Below, piece after piece: positions 21,933 to 33,120 of a stretch of DNA of 64,000 nt. The translations under genes were made by a program, and so were the position numbers. The number at the start of each line of letters is the position of its first letter. Position 1 is the stretch's first letter. The DNA comes from Gnetum montanum. Lineage: Eukaryota; Streptophyta; Gnetopsida; Gnetales; Gnetaceae. Location: the NCBI GenBank assembly GCA_015680685.1, contig MNCI01006151.1, positions 1,305,566-1,369,565 on the forward strand. The letters run 5' to 3'. Under the pieces are notes generated by a model, which did no database searches, was not told the DNA's origin, and saw nothing but the letters and a program-made list of their open reading frames with translations.

Positions 21933-22679
21933 AGGCAAAAATTCATTGGGTTTGCCTTACTATTGAATGCTAGCTGCAAGTTGGCCATCAAGTAGATGGG
22001 CTTAATTTTGATGCAACCAAATTGTATCTATAGGATAGGTGTTTCCTTCTAGGGCTGAGTTGCATTACATCCACTTGTGCTATGACTAGCCAACAGAGGC
22101 TCCCCATGGGATGAGTTATGTTACATTTGCCATGGGTTCTATGATTGATATGAGGAGAATGCCATATGCATCATAGTACATATGCTTTAGAGGGATGTGC
22201 AATCATGATTATGTAGGGGATGAGAGGCTATTGGAATGAAGGAGTGGATGTGCATAGGCTGTAATGGGATGAGGGGGATCTGCACTCTTAAGTGGCTTAA
22301 ATACTCCAATTATGCACATCAAAGTGATGTGGGGACTTGCTACTATGATGAGAAGTATCTAGGCATAATTTTCTTTAGGGCTTAATCCTATAAACACAAC
22401 TCCAAAAAAATAAGAAGACCACACAACATGAAATGCAAATCAAATGATAGATTTAAAGATGTTGTAAGTGCTTTGTGCAAAGATGCTACAAATGCATTAG
22501 ATGCTATGCTAGTTGTAAGTGCTCAAGAAGCTAATGAAAGCACTAAGGCAATGTGCTATGAGTCCTCTAAAGGCTACATCGATGGAAAGTGCTCCAAAAG
22601 ATCAATAGAGTGATGGAAGGCGATGATGCTTCAAGTGCCCCAAGGGTTTCACCAATGACAAGTACTCCAAAAGATCAGC

Positions 22680-22925
22680 AACATGCCAGTTTGAAGTCCT
22701 GGTAGACTGTGAACCTATTTTAAGATCCTAGCAGACCATGATGTGCTAGTTTATAGTCTTAGTATATTGTTGGATGCTAGTTTAACATCATAGAAGATGG
22801 TGGATGCCATGCCAATTTAACATCATGACCTAAGAATGATCTGTGCCAGTTTATAGTCATAATAGATTGCTACACTAGTTTATAGTCATAACAAATTGTC
22901 TGTGCTAGTTTTTTTCCTCATGGTA
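22680..22925. repeat. Degenerate tandem units, GTTTATAGTC type
   Basis: Repeated GCCAGTTTATAGTCATAATAGA-like units, spaced about 35-40 bp and diverged. The same family occurs in copy B at 26,800-27,000. Confidence 0.7.
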
Positions 22926-23084
22926 GATGAGTGCTACCTTGCTTATGTGAGGTGCAATGCTACATGTGTATTCATGTTGTGTGCCTACAAGATCCTACAA
23001 AAGTCAACTAGAAAAACAACATCATGTGGCACCTATCATAAATAGAGTTAAAATGCACAAATGAAAGGAAAGCAATGCAAAGAG

Positions 23085-23482
23085 CAATAGTTTTAGGTCG
23101 TTCCATGTTGCAACAATAGTTTAAGGTCATTTTGGGCAATCAAGTGTTGCTATTTTTGGGCCATTTTAGGCTATACGTTGCTATTTTAAGGCCATGGTGG
23201 GTCATAGGTTGCTAATTTAAAGCCATCCTAGGCCATGGGCTAGTTTAAGGAATTTTTGGGCCATCAAGTGTTGCTAGTTTTGGGCCATTGCAAAGGTGTT
23301 GAAGGTTTAAGGTCATTTTGGGCTATACGTTACTAATTTAAGGTCATGGTAGGGCATAGGTTGCTAGTTTAAAGCCATTCGAGGCCATGGGCTAGTTTAA
23401 GGCCTTTTTAGGTCATCGAGTGTTGCTAGTTTTTGGCCATTTCAGGCCATGGTTAATTTAAGGCCATTTTGGACCATGTGTT
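23085..23482. repeat. Higher-order tandem array, GTTTAAGGCCAT type
   Basis: Units of about 28-34 bp built on GCTAGTTTAAGGCCAT. They are arranged in a larger repeat: CTATACGTT occurs at 23171 and again at 23323, and the four sub-units after it recur in the same order, giving a ~152-bp block. The related, simpler array at 53,050-53,190 lies in the same position relative to a protease. Confidence 0.82.
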
Positions 23483-23699
23483 TCTTTTTTGTTTTAGTTT
23501 TATGATTTTTAAGTGTTTTTAATGTTTTTCAAATGCAATGCATACACTAAGTTAATGAATGCATAAACAAAGCAAAAAACATGTGAACAAAACAAAATGC
23601 ATGATCTATGTGAGTAGGAAAAAATGTAAATGTATAGGCTAGTGTGATCCAAAAAAAGTAAAAAATGCATGGCAAGTGGAAGTAAAGGGTCAGTAGGCA

Positions 23700-23870
23700 C
23701 CTAGTGCATTTTCAGCCAAGGGAGTGCCTTGATTGGGTAGTTGTTTCCTAATGTTGTTTGGATTAGGGAATGTGTAGGGCCTAGGGCTCTCTAGGAGACT
23801 AGTTGCTTCAATTACTAATTCAAGTGTGTTAGACTTATGCATTACATTGGTTGCCTTAGATGTTGTACTA
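23700..23870 (-). pseudogene. C-terminal protease-region tail, copy A
   Basis: On the minus strand it reads NTLELVIEATSLLESPRPYT...NPNNIRKQLPNQ. This parallels NTPEEVVEADNPPEDPKPCM...NPCLVRKQLHDQ of copy B at 27,700-27,850, so the two were the same protein. The catalytic part is missing here; the copy joins copy B near 23,870. Confidence 0.6.
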
Positions 23871-24860
23871 ACCTAAATCATTGGTGTAAGGCTAGAAGGG
23901 AAAATGAACACCAAAAGATCGTTGGAAAGGCACAGTTGATCCTACCTTGGCTTGAGGGCAAGCTGGAAAAGGGAATGAACATAGATTGCCTTGGATGGTT
24001 TGCACACAAATCAACGAAGGACTTCCTCGAGTGTAAACTATGGCTTGTGTTGGGGTTATCATAACTGATGTCTTTAAAACATAAACAGTGCTCATAAAAT
24101 ATAAACAAAAATGTATGCAGAAACTGTATTGTGAATAAAACATAAACCAAACGTAAACTAAATGTAAAGCACAGAGTAACTAGAATAAATTGCTAGCAAA
24201 ATGAATTGTATTGTATTTATTAGAGAAGATGTGCACCAATCAAAGTGTAGTTGCACGTGTAGATGGTAGGTGAAGCGCTAGTCCCCAGGGCAATGTGATG
24301 TGATGTGATGTGATGTGTTTCAGAAGTGCTTGGATGCTATCAGTCAGAGTGTGCTGAGCACCCAAGGATCACTGGTCTGAGTTTCCTAAGCCATTTAACT
24401 GACAAATTTCCAACCCCATTTATGTGAATTGAGATGAGAGTTATAGGATTTGCCTGGGCTTGGGTGCGAAATTCATGAATGGAATTAATAGTTGGGAGAT
24501 GAGAGGAAACTGGATCTAGTGACACGTGTCCAATGGGTAGCTATGCGTGAGTTGGACGTGTGTGGGCAAGCTACACTTTTGACCAAGTTCATCGTATCTT
24601 ACAATGTGTGGCTTACTCAAGCCCATGGAAGCATATACAATTTGGACCGTGAAGGCCTAACAAGCCCACAAATCAAAATTTACAATGTACAACAAGAGAA
24701 ATTGGCTCTAGCTCATTTGAAACTTTTGGATCTTTGATTTAACCACTACAGGATGTCAACTCGAGTGATTTTGTGGCCATTTGAAGTATTTTTGCTTGAC
24801 AAGAACTTCCAATGTGAGTTGATTTTGTCTCATAATGACTTGAGCGTGCACACATGGCAC

Positions 24861-24898
24861 TCACGCTACAGTCATACTACACTCACACTGTAGCGTGA
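24861..24898. repeat. Perfect 11-bp inverted repeat
   Basis: TCACGCTACAG at 24861-24871 and CTGTAGCGTGA at 24888-24898 are exact complements around a 16-nt loop. It lies among partial copies of the same CACGCTACA phrase (24862, about 25052, about 25253). Confidence 0.85.
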
Positions 24899-27020
24899 CC
24901 TCAATGTGAGTGAATAGAAACTTGCAATTTTTCATCAAATTTCAAACTTTAAAGTTTGATTCCTAAGGTGCAAGGATTGCTTGACTATGATTGATGAATT
25001 GATCCTGAAAGTGCCTTGTTTCAAGCTATTTATGGTAGGTCACACTGGAGTCACGCTACAACATGGCTACAACATGACATGCAATGTGGCATAACTCAAA
25101 AATGATGTATTTTGTTCAAAATTATGATTTTTAAGCTTGATTCTTGAGTGCAATTGCTGTCTAGCTATAGTTGATCCCAAGAGTGATCTGAAACTTGGAA
25201 TTTGAGCATGGATGTGACTTGTTTGGAACCATTTTGAGTAGGTCACACTGCAGTCACACTTTAGCATGAATTGTACCATGACATGTGAAATCTTTACAAA
25301 AACTTGTAATTTTGAGCTAAAATATGGCATTCCAAAAGTTGGGACTGGAAGTTGTCAAGGCTATGCTCTTAAGATGACTTGCACACTATAGATTAGATCG
25401 TTTTGGCTCAGTTTTGAAACTCCAAGAGTTGTTCACGCTATGGGTAAGCTTGAAACTTGACTGGATGAGCAAGCTAGCTTGATTTAGCTTAGCGTGGTTT
25501 CTATGCCTTAGCCAAATTTTGCCTCCTGAAAGCTCAAAAGGGCTTGAGTCATTCTTGTTTCACAATGTTAGGCTGAAATTAATGGTGTTTCATTGGCCCT
25601 TCTTTGTTGACATCTAGAGGAATCCACCTAAGAGGCATCAACAAAGAAATGCAAAACACCATGAACAACCATGTACCAAGCATTATCTGTTGGCCCTTGG
25701 CTAGATGTCATTGCTCCATTTTCAAAACTACACAGGGTTGGGGAGGTGGTGCAATTCAAGATGTAAGGGAAGTGGTTGTAACTAGGGAAATTAGGAGTGG
25801 GTCAAGGGTTATAATTACTACTAGGATTATGGGAGAGGAAATGCTCTCATGTGAATGAGCTATATCTTTGGTCCTTGTCAATAGCCAGCATTCAGCAGAC
25901 TCGGAGCCAAGATGTAGGAGGTTCATTCTTTGGAGAAACGAGACTCTTATAGAATGTTTATGGGGCCCATTGTAAATAGCCAAAGCCACACGATGATGTG
26001 CAACATGATCTCTTTTGAGACATAAGCATAACTATTTTTCAGGACAATTGCCTTCTCACCTGGGACTTGTATGAGAATAGCCAATAGTCTATGGTTTATG
26101 ATGTCAATGGGGTCATGAAGACCTTTTCCATGCATTTTGCTCTTTGACCCTTTCATTCTTTTTCCTTTTTGTTCCTTCTTTTCCTTTGTATTTTTTCCTT
26201 TTGTCTTTTTCTTTTCTTTTATTTTTTCTTTTCTCGATCTTTTTGAAAGAGCTTGCTTTTTGTGTCGTGCTAGTGTTGGAGCGCTTACATTTTGCATCAT
26301 GTACTGTGTACTATGTTTTGCATCACAACTGCTTAGATAGTCATAGTATGCAACAGTGTATCAAGAGTTTTGAATTGAGTGGAATGTATCCAGGGGTGTA
26401 ATTGAATAGGAAAATTGGGACATGATGGGAAAATAGGGGATATATCAGGAATTGAGAATGTACTTATGAATAGATTGATTAACCTAGTTATGTGCGTCTA
26501 GAAGAATGTGATACCTTGTTGTCACGATGAAGTGCATCTATGTACGAATGCCTCAGGAGTGTCATCCTACAAACACAACTCCAAGAGGACAAGAAAAACA
26601 CAAATGAATCAGTTAACTAAGCACTTTAAACTAGGAGATAGAGTCACCACATGCAATTTTCAAAGCAAATAGAATTATGAACAACATCAGGATCATTAGT
26701 GTTCATGACACAAATTGTGTAGCAAGTCTTTGTGGAACATGTACAGCCAATAGTAGCAACATATCTTTTCAAATTTTGCCTGGTCATTAATGATGTTACC
26801 AATTTATAGTCTTAGTGGACTGTTGTGGATTAGTTTTACGTCATAACCCTTTGGAGTGCACTAGTTTAGTGTCATAGCAGATGATCCATTGCTAGTTTAT
26901 AGTCATGGTAGACTATGAAGAGGCAATCCAGTTTATAATCCTAGTGGACTTTGGATGCTAGTTTCACATCATGGTAGATAGATATGGTAGTTTAGTGTCA
27001 TACCAGAAAGAGCTCTGAGG

Positions 27021-27290
27021 TATCAATTTTAAGTCATGATGCCAGGAATTTTCTGTGGTATCATTTTTAAGTCATGACTCTAGGATTTTTCTGTAGTATC
27101 AGTTTTAAGTCATGATGCCAAGACTTTTCTGTTATATCAGTTTTAAGTCATGACTCCAGAACTTTTCTATGGTATCCATTTTAAGTCATAACCCCAGGAC
27201 TTTTCTGTGGTATTAGTTTTAAGTCATGATGCTAGGAATTTTCTGTGTTATCAGTTTTAAGTCATGATTCTAGGACTATTTGTGCCAGTT
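27021..27290. repeat. 38-bp tandem array, seven units
   Basis: The phrase AAGTCAT starts at 27031, 27069, 27107, 27145, 27183, 27221 and 27259, exactly 38 bp apart. Units read roughly TATCAGTTTTAAGTCATGATGCCAGGACTTTTCTGTGG with substitutions but no indels. More diverged units of related sequence precede it (26,800-27,000). Confidence 0.93.
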
Positions 27291-27699
27291 TATAGTCTTA
27301 GTGGACTATCTATGCTTACCTTTCTTGTGTAAGGTGTGATGCTGCATGCATGGTCATGCTGTGTGTTTGCAAGATCCTACAAAAATCAACTAGGAAGAAA
27401 ACAACATCAAGCGATACCTATTGTACATAGAGTTAAAACGTATGAATGAAAGAAAAGCAATGCAAAAGGTGATAGTTTTAGGCCATTCTAGGATGTATGC
27501 TAGTTTAAGGCGTTTTTGGGCCATGAGTTTTTGTAGTTTTATTTTTTTAAAACAATGTGTAAACCAAGTTGAAGAATGTGTAAACAAAGCAAAATGTGTG
27601 ATCTAAGTAAGCAACCAAAATGTAAATGCATAGGCTAGTATAATGTCAACAAAAGTTAAAAATGCATGGCAAGTGGTGGCAAAGGTAGGTAGGCACCCA

Positions 27700-28158
27700 C
27701 ATTTTTAGCCAAGGGAAAGTCTTGGTCATGTAGTTGCTTCCTAACCAGGCATGGATTAGGGAGCATGCAAGGTTTAGGATCCTCTGGGGGGTTGTCGGCT
27801 TCAACCACTTCTTCGGGTGTGTTAGCCTTAAGTGTTGCGTTGGTTACTATAGGTTTACCACCAAGAAACTCTTCTTATAAAACTTGCACCATGTCTATGT
27901 TGTGGATAGTCATAGATGAAGCGTCATCACCATGGATGATAACTTGACCACCTTCATATGGAAGGTGGATTTCCTAGTGGATAGGAGAGGAGATGGCCCT
28001 TAGTTGGACTAGCCAAGTCCTACCTAGAATCATGTTGTAGTTTGGAATCTTGTTGATGATTGTAAAGATTACAAACATGGGGTGTTGGTCCCCTATCGTG
28101 AAGGCGATGTGGATTGTGCCATTAATGGCTACACATGCTCCATCACGGTCCACTGCCA
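27700..28158 (-). pseudogene. Aspartic protease-region fragment, copy B
   Basis: The minus strand reads VAINGTIHIAFTIGDQHP, then NYNMILGRTWL, then a C-terminal tail (NTPEEVVEADNPPEDP). ILGRTWL corresponds to the ILGRPWL motif near the C-terminal end of gypsy proteases, and the fragment parallels 53,700-54,068 (NLILGRPWLA). The N-terminal half with the catalytic aspartate is absent: the sequence runs instead into an LTR at about 28,159. A 61-codon open piece (27974-28159) remains. Confidence 0.72.
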
Positions 28159-29023
28159 AATCTATAAATAAGAGGAAGCACTCCCCTCATTTCCCATCCT
28201 AGGCTAAAAGTAGGGAAACTCTAGTAGTTTGATCACTCCAGAGATAGAATATTTTCCATGTGCTCGCAGTAGGAGTCCCCAAGTGAACGGATCTTTATTC
28301 GATCAGCTTTGTACCTAAATGCAAGTTGTGTACGGCAATAAAGATGAGCTTTGTGGATAAACCTTGTAGTGCATGGAATAGGATTTATTATTTGTTATTT
28401 CCTTCATGTTATTTATTACCTACATTAGCACGGCATGAGTACGACTTGGTTACAAGCATTGACGAATATGTACAACTAACCAAGGAATCAGCTACTCATC
28501 ACGATTAGTCTCTCTCACCATCAACTCCTAGAATACGGGATGAGTATGACTTGATTACGAGCATCTACAGGTGTGTACGGCTAGTCAAGGAATCGGTTGC
28601 TCATCATGTTTAGGCTAGTTAAGTGCCTTAGTATGACCACTTCGAGCACGTGCGTTATGTGTGGTGATCCCAGTAACGATTAGCGTTTGGTAGCCACAGT
28701 TGCATAGTTCAAGGTGTGTACGGTAAGTGGGAATGGATGCTGATGCTAGTTAATTTAGACTTACATCCTTACTTAGAGTTAGTTAGCTTTCTCAACCCTT
28801 CACCCTTTAGCATAGGAGAAAAACCAGAAAAGACCAAAAACATCATATACCACGGACTTACTTAACCATACACTGTGACAACAACAAGTCTGGGAAGACA
28901 AAGAATGATTAACCCCAAGTGTTCCATGCGGCATTTAGGCACTTAGTCTATTGAGTTTGACTAGCTCGTGCATGCTATGCTCATTTCGTATGGTTGATTG
29001 TAAGGGTACCTAGCCACTCATCA
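28159..29023 (+). repeat. LTR lacking most of U3, fused to a protease fragment
   Basis: From TCTATAAATAAGAGG (TATA box 28163-28170) to CACTCATCA at 29023 it aligns with the solo LTR 47444-48515. It has R-region arms ATCTTTATT (28291-28299) and AATAAAGAT (28337-28345). The ~200 bp that lie before the TATA box in the solo LTR are replaced by protease sequence. Its right end sits within the extra ORF of the next minus-strand element. It keeps moderate CpG, so it is younger than the LTRs at 1528 and 13119. Confidence 0.85.
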
Positions 29024-29659
29024 CTCCACCATGGTGATTGCACCAAACTCCTTATGATCAACTCCATAATACCAATATGTCCATTCCTTCTTGACACTAG
29101 GATCTACCTACATGGGAATTTCATCAAAATGTTTCTAATTTTCTAATAACCCAAGGACTTTTGTACTGGCTTTCACTAAGTAGGATACTAAGATGTCCTT
29201 GATTTTGACCATTGAAGTAGCTTGCCAATTATTCCAAAACAAGTATGTCTCTCCCATCTACCAGTCCCTGCTCAAAGCAACTATGGACCACATGGGAAAG
29301 TTCTACAATTGGGTATTAACTTCTAGATGTGTGAACTTCAAGAAAGGTCTAAATTTCAATTCTTGAACTATGGATTTCTAGACCTTCTTGTTTGTGATCT
29401 ACCTAAGGAAAGCTTCTATTAATTTCACCTCAAGGTTCAGTCTAGGTTGAAGTGCCTTATCTCAGTGAGACCATTTTGTTGTAGTAGCTTCTTTAAAAAT
29501 CTTTCAAATAGTTTCTAGTTTGGACTCCTCTTGAAGAGGTCCCATGGCATGGATCTCTACTTGCTCATGGGGCTATTCTTTGCCCCTTCCCATTCTTGAT
29601 TGTTTGTCCATTGGTTGGGATAGTCCTCCTTCCTATGTGTGTTTTCTATAAGGTGCCAT
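29024..29659 (-). pseudogene. Extra (env-position) ORF, N-terminal part, interrupted
   Basis: Starts at the minus-strand ATG (29657-29659) in GATGGCACC, as do the two other copies. It reads KIKDILVSYLVKASTKVLGL and ends YYGVDHKEFGAITMVE at 29024-29060, where the LTR begins. In the 12.5-kb element the equivalent sentence continues for a further ~2.2 kb, so the break is an insertion or recombination point and not a natural end. Confidence 0.72.
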
Positions 29660-31690
29660 CTACAATCACAACATAACTAAGGATTAGCATTCAATGTGTA
29701 ACTTATATGTAACTTATAACATTTAAGTACCTTTCTCATTGGGTGGTTACACTTTAGGCTAAGTTTGGACCATGGAAAATTGATTATTTTATCATTATTT
29801 TGATGATTTTTAGCTTAGAATGTTACTAGAGCTTGTTGGAAAGTTTTAACTTTCATAATTTGATGTTTTAATGTTGGTTTCTTATTAAACATTTGTGGAA
29901 GTTAGAAATTTTTTCAAAAAAAATTTCATCAAAAACTTAAGGTTCATGGCCCCCATGATGAAAAGCTTACCACTAGTAGTTACAAGGTCAAAGAACGGAG
30001 TGAATCGAACAAATGGTTAGGAAGATATGGCTCTTGGAAGCTTCTAGCCTTTGAAAAATTCAAAAATCCCCCCTTATTTATGAGAAAATGTAAAAATGCT
30101 ATGTTTTACCACCTATTTATAGGTAGGTGGACCCCTATGTCAACCTATTTATGGAGCCTATGTGTAAATTTTTTTCACTTGAATATCTTAAAAAATACAA
30201 GGAGTTTTGTTATGAGTTTGGAACCTACAGAGAGTCAAAAAGCCTATGAGCATGATGAAAATATTAGAAGAGGATTTTGGATTTAACAAAAATAGAAATT
30301 TTGATTATGAAATTTTAGAGAAAAATGCTTTAAGGAGTGCATAGTCGGATGCATCGATGGGGCACATGAAAGATTTGATTAGCAAAATGCCTAAGGATAA
30401 GGAACTTAACTAATTCAACCAAGAGATATGTAAGTGGATCCTCCCCATAGTAGGCTCATGCTCTTTTTTCCCTTGCATAACCTCAATCAAGGAGTCCATG
30501 GGTTCCATAGTTGATTAATGATGATGAAAAGTTAAAAATCAAATTTGGAAGAATCTAGTTAAGAATTTTGAGCTTCAAATGAAGAAATTGGACAAAAACA
30601 TGGGAAACTAGTAGTGAGGTACATTCTACAAAGCATTAATGAATGATAGAGAATTGAATGAAATTCCCAATCATGGTCACATGAAGTCCCTCATGGATTC
30701 TATTGTTAAATGACTTGATAAAATTCATCCTTAGTCTAGATCAAAATCAACCACTTTTAGTATCGGTGCAGGACCAAACCACTCTCTTAAAACACAAGAA
30801 TGCTCCCATAGATAATAACTATTCCTTATTAGAGAAGAGAAAGAAGTAGGAAGGGAGAAAGGACCTTGGTGATAGGGGACTTTTAGGCATGGGTAACATA
30901 TCTTTCTAGTCTTATTACTAGTGTTTGTAGCTCATTATTTTTTCTATGGGGTGTGCCTTGAATTTTCATCATGTCTTTTTTTTCTACTTTTTTTGAATTT
31001 TATGTTTTTATGGATTTTTGGATGGGAACCACACCATGCAAAGAATTATTCAACTTCCTGTTATTGGTCAAAATGAAATGGTAAGAAATCCATGGAAAAA
31101 AAAATTGCACTCAAGTAAGTAGAAATGAACAAAGAGTATTGAATTCCATTAAAGTCACACCCTTTTCAAACCTTTGAATCTTTCCCAAGTTTGGAAAATA
31201 CCAAGGTCACAAGTTTGTTCAAGTTTTATTAATGAAAAATGGACCTCATACTTCCAAAACTAGGAAGGCCATAGAGTTGGTGGATAGGTGGATGATGTGG
31301 ACTCACTACCTATTCCATGAAAAATAAACTTTATCTTACTCATTAGTCATCAAAATTCAAAAATAAAAACTAGAAATTAGCAATAAAAACACATTAAGTA
31401 CAAACCACCATTAGCAAATAGCTATAGCATCAATGTGTCTTGTTGGCAAAAAATCATTTTTATTAGAAAAATAATAAGAAAATTCTTCCAAAATAAAATA
31501 AAATATAGAAGAAATTATAAAATATCCAAGAAAGATAAAGCATACTAACAATGTTGTAAAACAAAAATTGGAAAAATAATGATGTGTAAAACAAAAATGT
31601 ATAAAACAAAGAAAATTGTAAAAACTAAGTGTAAAACAAAAAATTGTGAATGAAAAAGGTAGAAAAAATAAGAATCCACTTTAATAATTA
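29660..31690 (-). other. Spacer between integrase and extra ORF
   Basis: About 2 kb without a recognisable protein. It corresponds in position to 8640-10045. Around 30,040-30,130 it has the same TTTGAAAAATTCAAAAA-like phrase in reverse. A piece near 30,300-30,900 has no counterpart that I recognise. The 68-codon plus-strand frame at 30080-30286 shows no family features. Confidence 0.5.
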
Positions 31691-33120
31691 GTATGGATGG
31701 CCATATCCTCCATGATTAAGTTGAAAGGAGGAGATCCAAAAAATTGAGCAAGGTCATTCATCTGAGGAGGTGTTGCTTTCATTAGCTTTCTTGGGCTCAT
31801 GGAAAGGTTTGACTTGTTGTGTGTTGATAAAATACTTCTTGTTTGGGCTCTTAGGTTTGTAAATTAACATGGCCCTAAAAGTAAAGGTTTTATATATGAT
31901 GTAAGGCCCTTTCCACAATGTTTGGAACTTAGTTCATTAAGGTACATGTGTGTGGTTCTAGTAAAGGATGTTTCTAGGTTAAAATTTTACTTTCCTTATC
32001 CTAAGGTCATGGTGCTTTTTGTTGAATGCTTTATGTACTCTATTCAAAGATAGGGCTACCAATTGATTCTCATCAATCTTTTTTTTCTGCTAGGCTAAGC
32101 TCAAGCTCAAGGACACATGCTATTGAAAGTGTACAAATTTTGAATTAAATAGGAAGATTTGGAAGTTTTCCATACACTAGCTAATAGGGAGAGTAGCCTA
32201 TAGGGAGTTTCCATGTTAAGTAGTATGCCCAGAGGACATCATTAAGTTTTTTTCCCTAGTCTCTTCTATATTTGCTAATTGTTTTAGTTAAGATCTTGGT
32301 GATCTTCCTATTGGTAACCTTTGCTTGACCATTGGCTTGGTGGTGGTAGGGTGTTGTTAGTTTATGTTCAACCCCCAATTATTGCATGAACTTGCAAAAA
32401 GTAGCACCTATAAAATGAGTACCATTGTTAGAAATTAGTGCACATGGCACTTCAAATTTTTTATAATATTCTATTATACAAACCAAGCAGTCAATGATGG
32501 TTGCTAATTATACCTATTTCATACAATAGACAAAAACAAATATTATGTATGCCTTTCTATTTGAGATGGGCATGATGGGACCCATAAAGTCTATGCCCCA
32601 AATATCAAAGGATTCAAGGGGTTGGATCCATTACTAAGGCTCCTCCATTTGAGTGGTTATCTCACCATCCTGTTGAAAACATTCACAAGAGAAAATGGAT
32701 TGGTGGGCATCCCTGAAGATTGTTGGCCAATAATACCCTACCATTAGGGTCTTAATGGCTATGTGTCTCCCTATATAGTGATCCCTAGAAGTGCCCTCAT
32801 GAGAATCTTAGAGAGTGAGAGTTTATAAACATTAGGAACACATCAGTGAACCAAGCCATTGACACACACTTTGTAAAGGTGTTCATTGACTTTTATGAAG
32901 TGTTTGGCCTGATGATGAAACTATTGTTTCTTTTGATGATCCAAAACTTATGGCATCTTCTAAGTAAGAAGATAAATGATCATGTCATCATGCCATTTGG
33001 GTTTAGCAAGCACTTGTTCATTTATTGCATCAGTAAGGAGGAGTTCATTAGGAAATTAATTGAAAAGCATGCTCTTCTATTTGTTATTCCATTGTAACTG
33101 AGACAAGTGATCAACGATCA
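31690..33120 (-). pseudogene. Integrase pseudogene, minus strand
   Basis: In order on the minus strand: HLYKVCVNGLVH (about 32,850), a decayed zinc-binding end, DIWGIDFMGPIMPISN (about 32,610-32,560; first catalytic D), ALISNNGTHFIGATFCKFMQ (about 32,450-32,390; the second catalytic D reads N) and LTTPYHHQANGQAKVTNRK (about 32,360-32,300), the Y-H-QANGQ block of gypsy integrases. A C-terminal WKLPIGYSPY-like stretch follows. Better preserved than 7240-8640 but broken by stops. Confidence 0.88.

Larger units (their letters stand above)
20040..23870 (-). repeat. Repeat unit, copy A: 3' part of a minus-strand gypsy element with tandem arrays
   Basis: Copy A and copy B (23870-28158) share the same order of parts: a repeat-rich left part, a GGTGTTTCATTGGC block (21,461 and 25,587), a pyrimidine-rich tract, the phrase AAACACAACTCCAA (about 22,395 and 26,571), arrays of GTTTATAGTCTTAGTGGAC-like and TTTTAGGCCAT-like units, and the C-terminal tail of a protease on the minus strand (23,700-23,870). 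So it is one segment present twice in tandem. Its 3' LTR is not identified. The protease tail places it in the same broad gypsy group as the element at 53,000-58,803. Confidence 0.6.
23870..28158 (-). repeat. Repeat unit, copy B
   Basis: Second direct copy of the unit described for 20040-23870, with the same order of parts but different internal arrays: a pentamer run (GTGAT)5 at 24293-24317, ~200-bp imperfect duplications of a TAGGTCACACT block (25036 and 25239), and a 38-bp array. It ends with a longer protease remnant that runs straight into an LTR from which the upstream part is absent. A short region near 23,880-24,060 (AAGGCACAGTTGATCC...) may match 20,075-20,140 of copy A; that part is weak. 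Confidence 0.6.

Noticed and set aside
24293-24317. (GTGAT)5 run as part of a CRISPR-like or telomere-like array
   Set aside because: A short microsatellite; no spacers, and the unit is not the plant telomere repeat.
25947-26300. 117-codon lysine-rich minus-strand protein
   Set aside because: The K/E/R-rich part is the translation of a purine-rich tract on that strand, with a corresponding tract in copy A; low complexity, not a gene.
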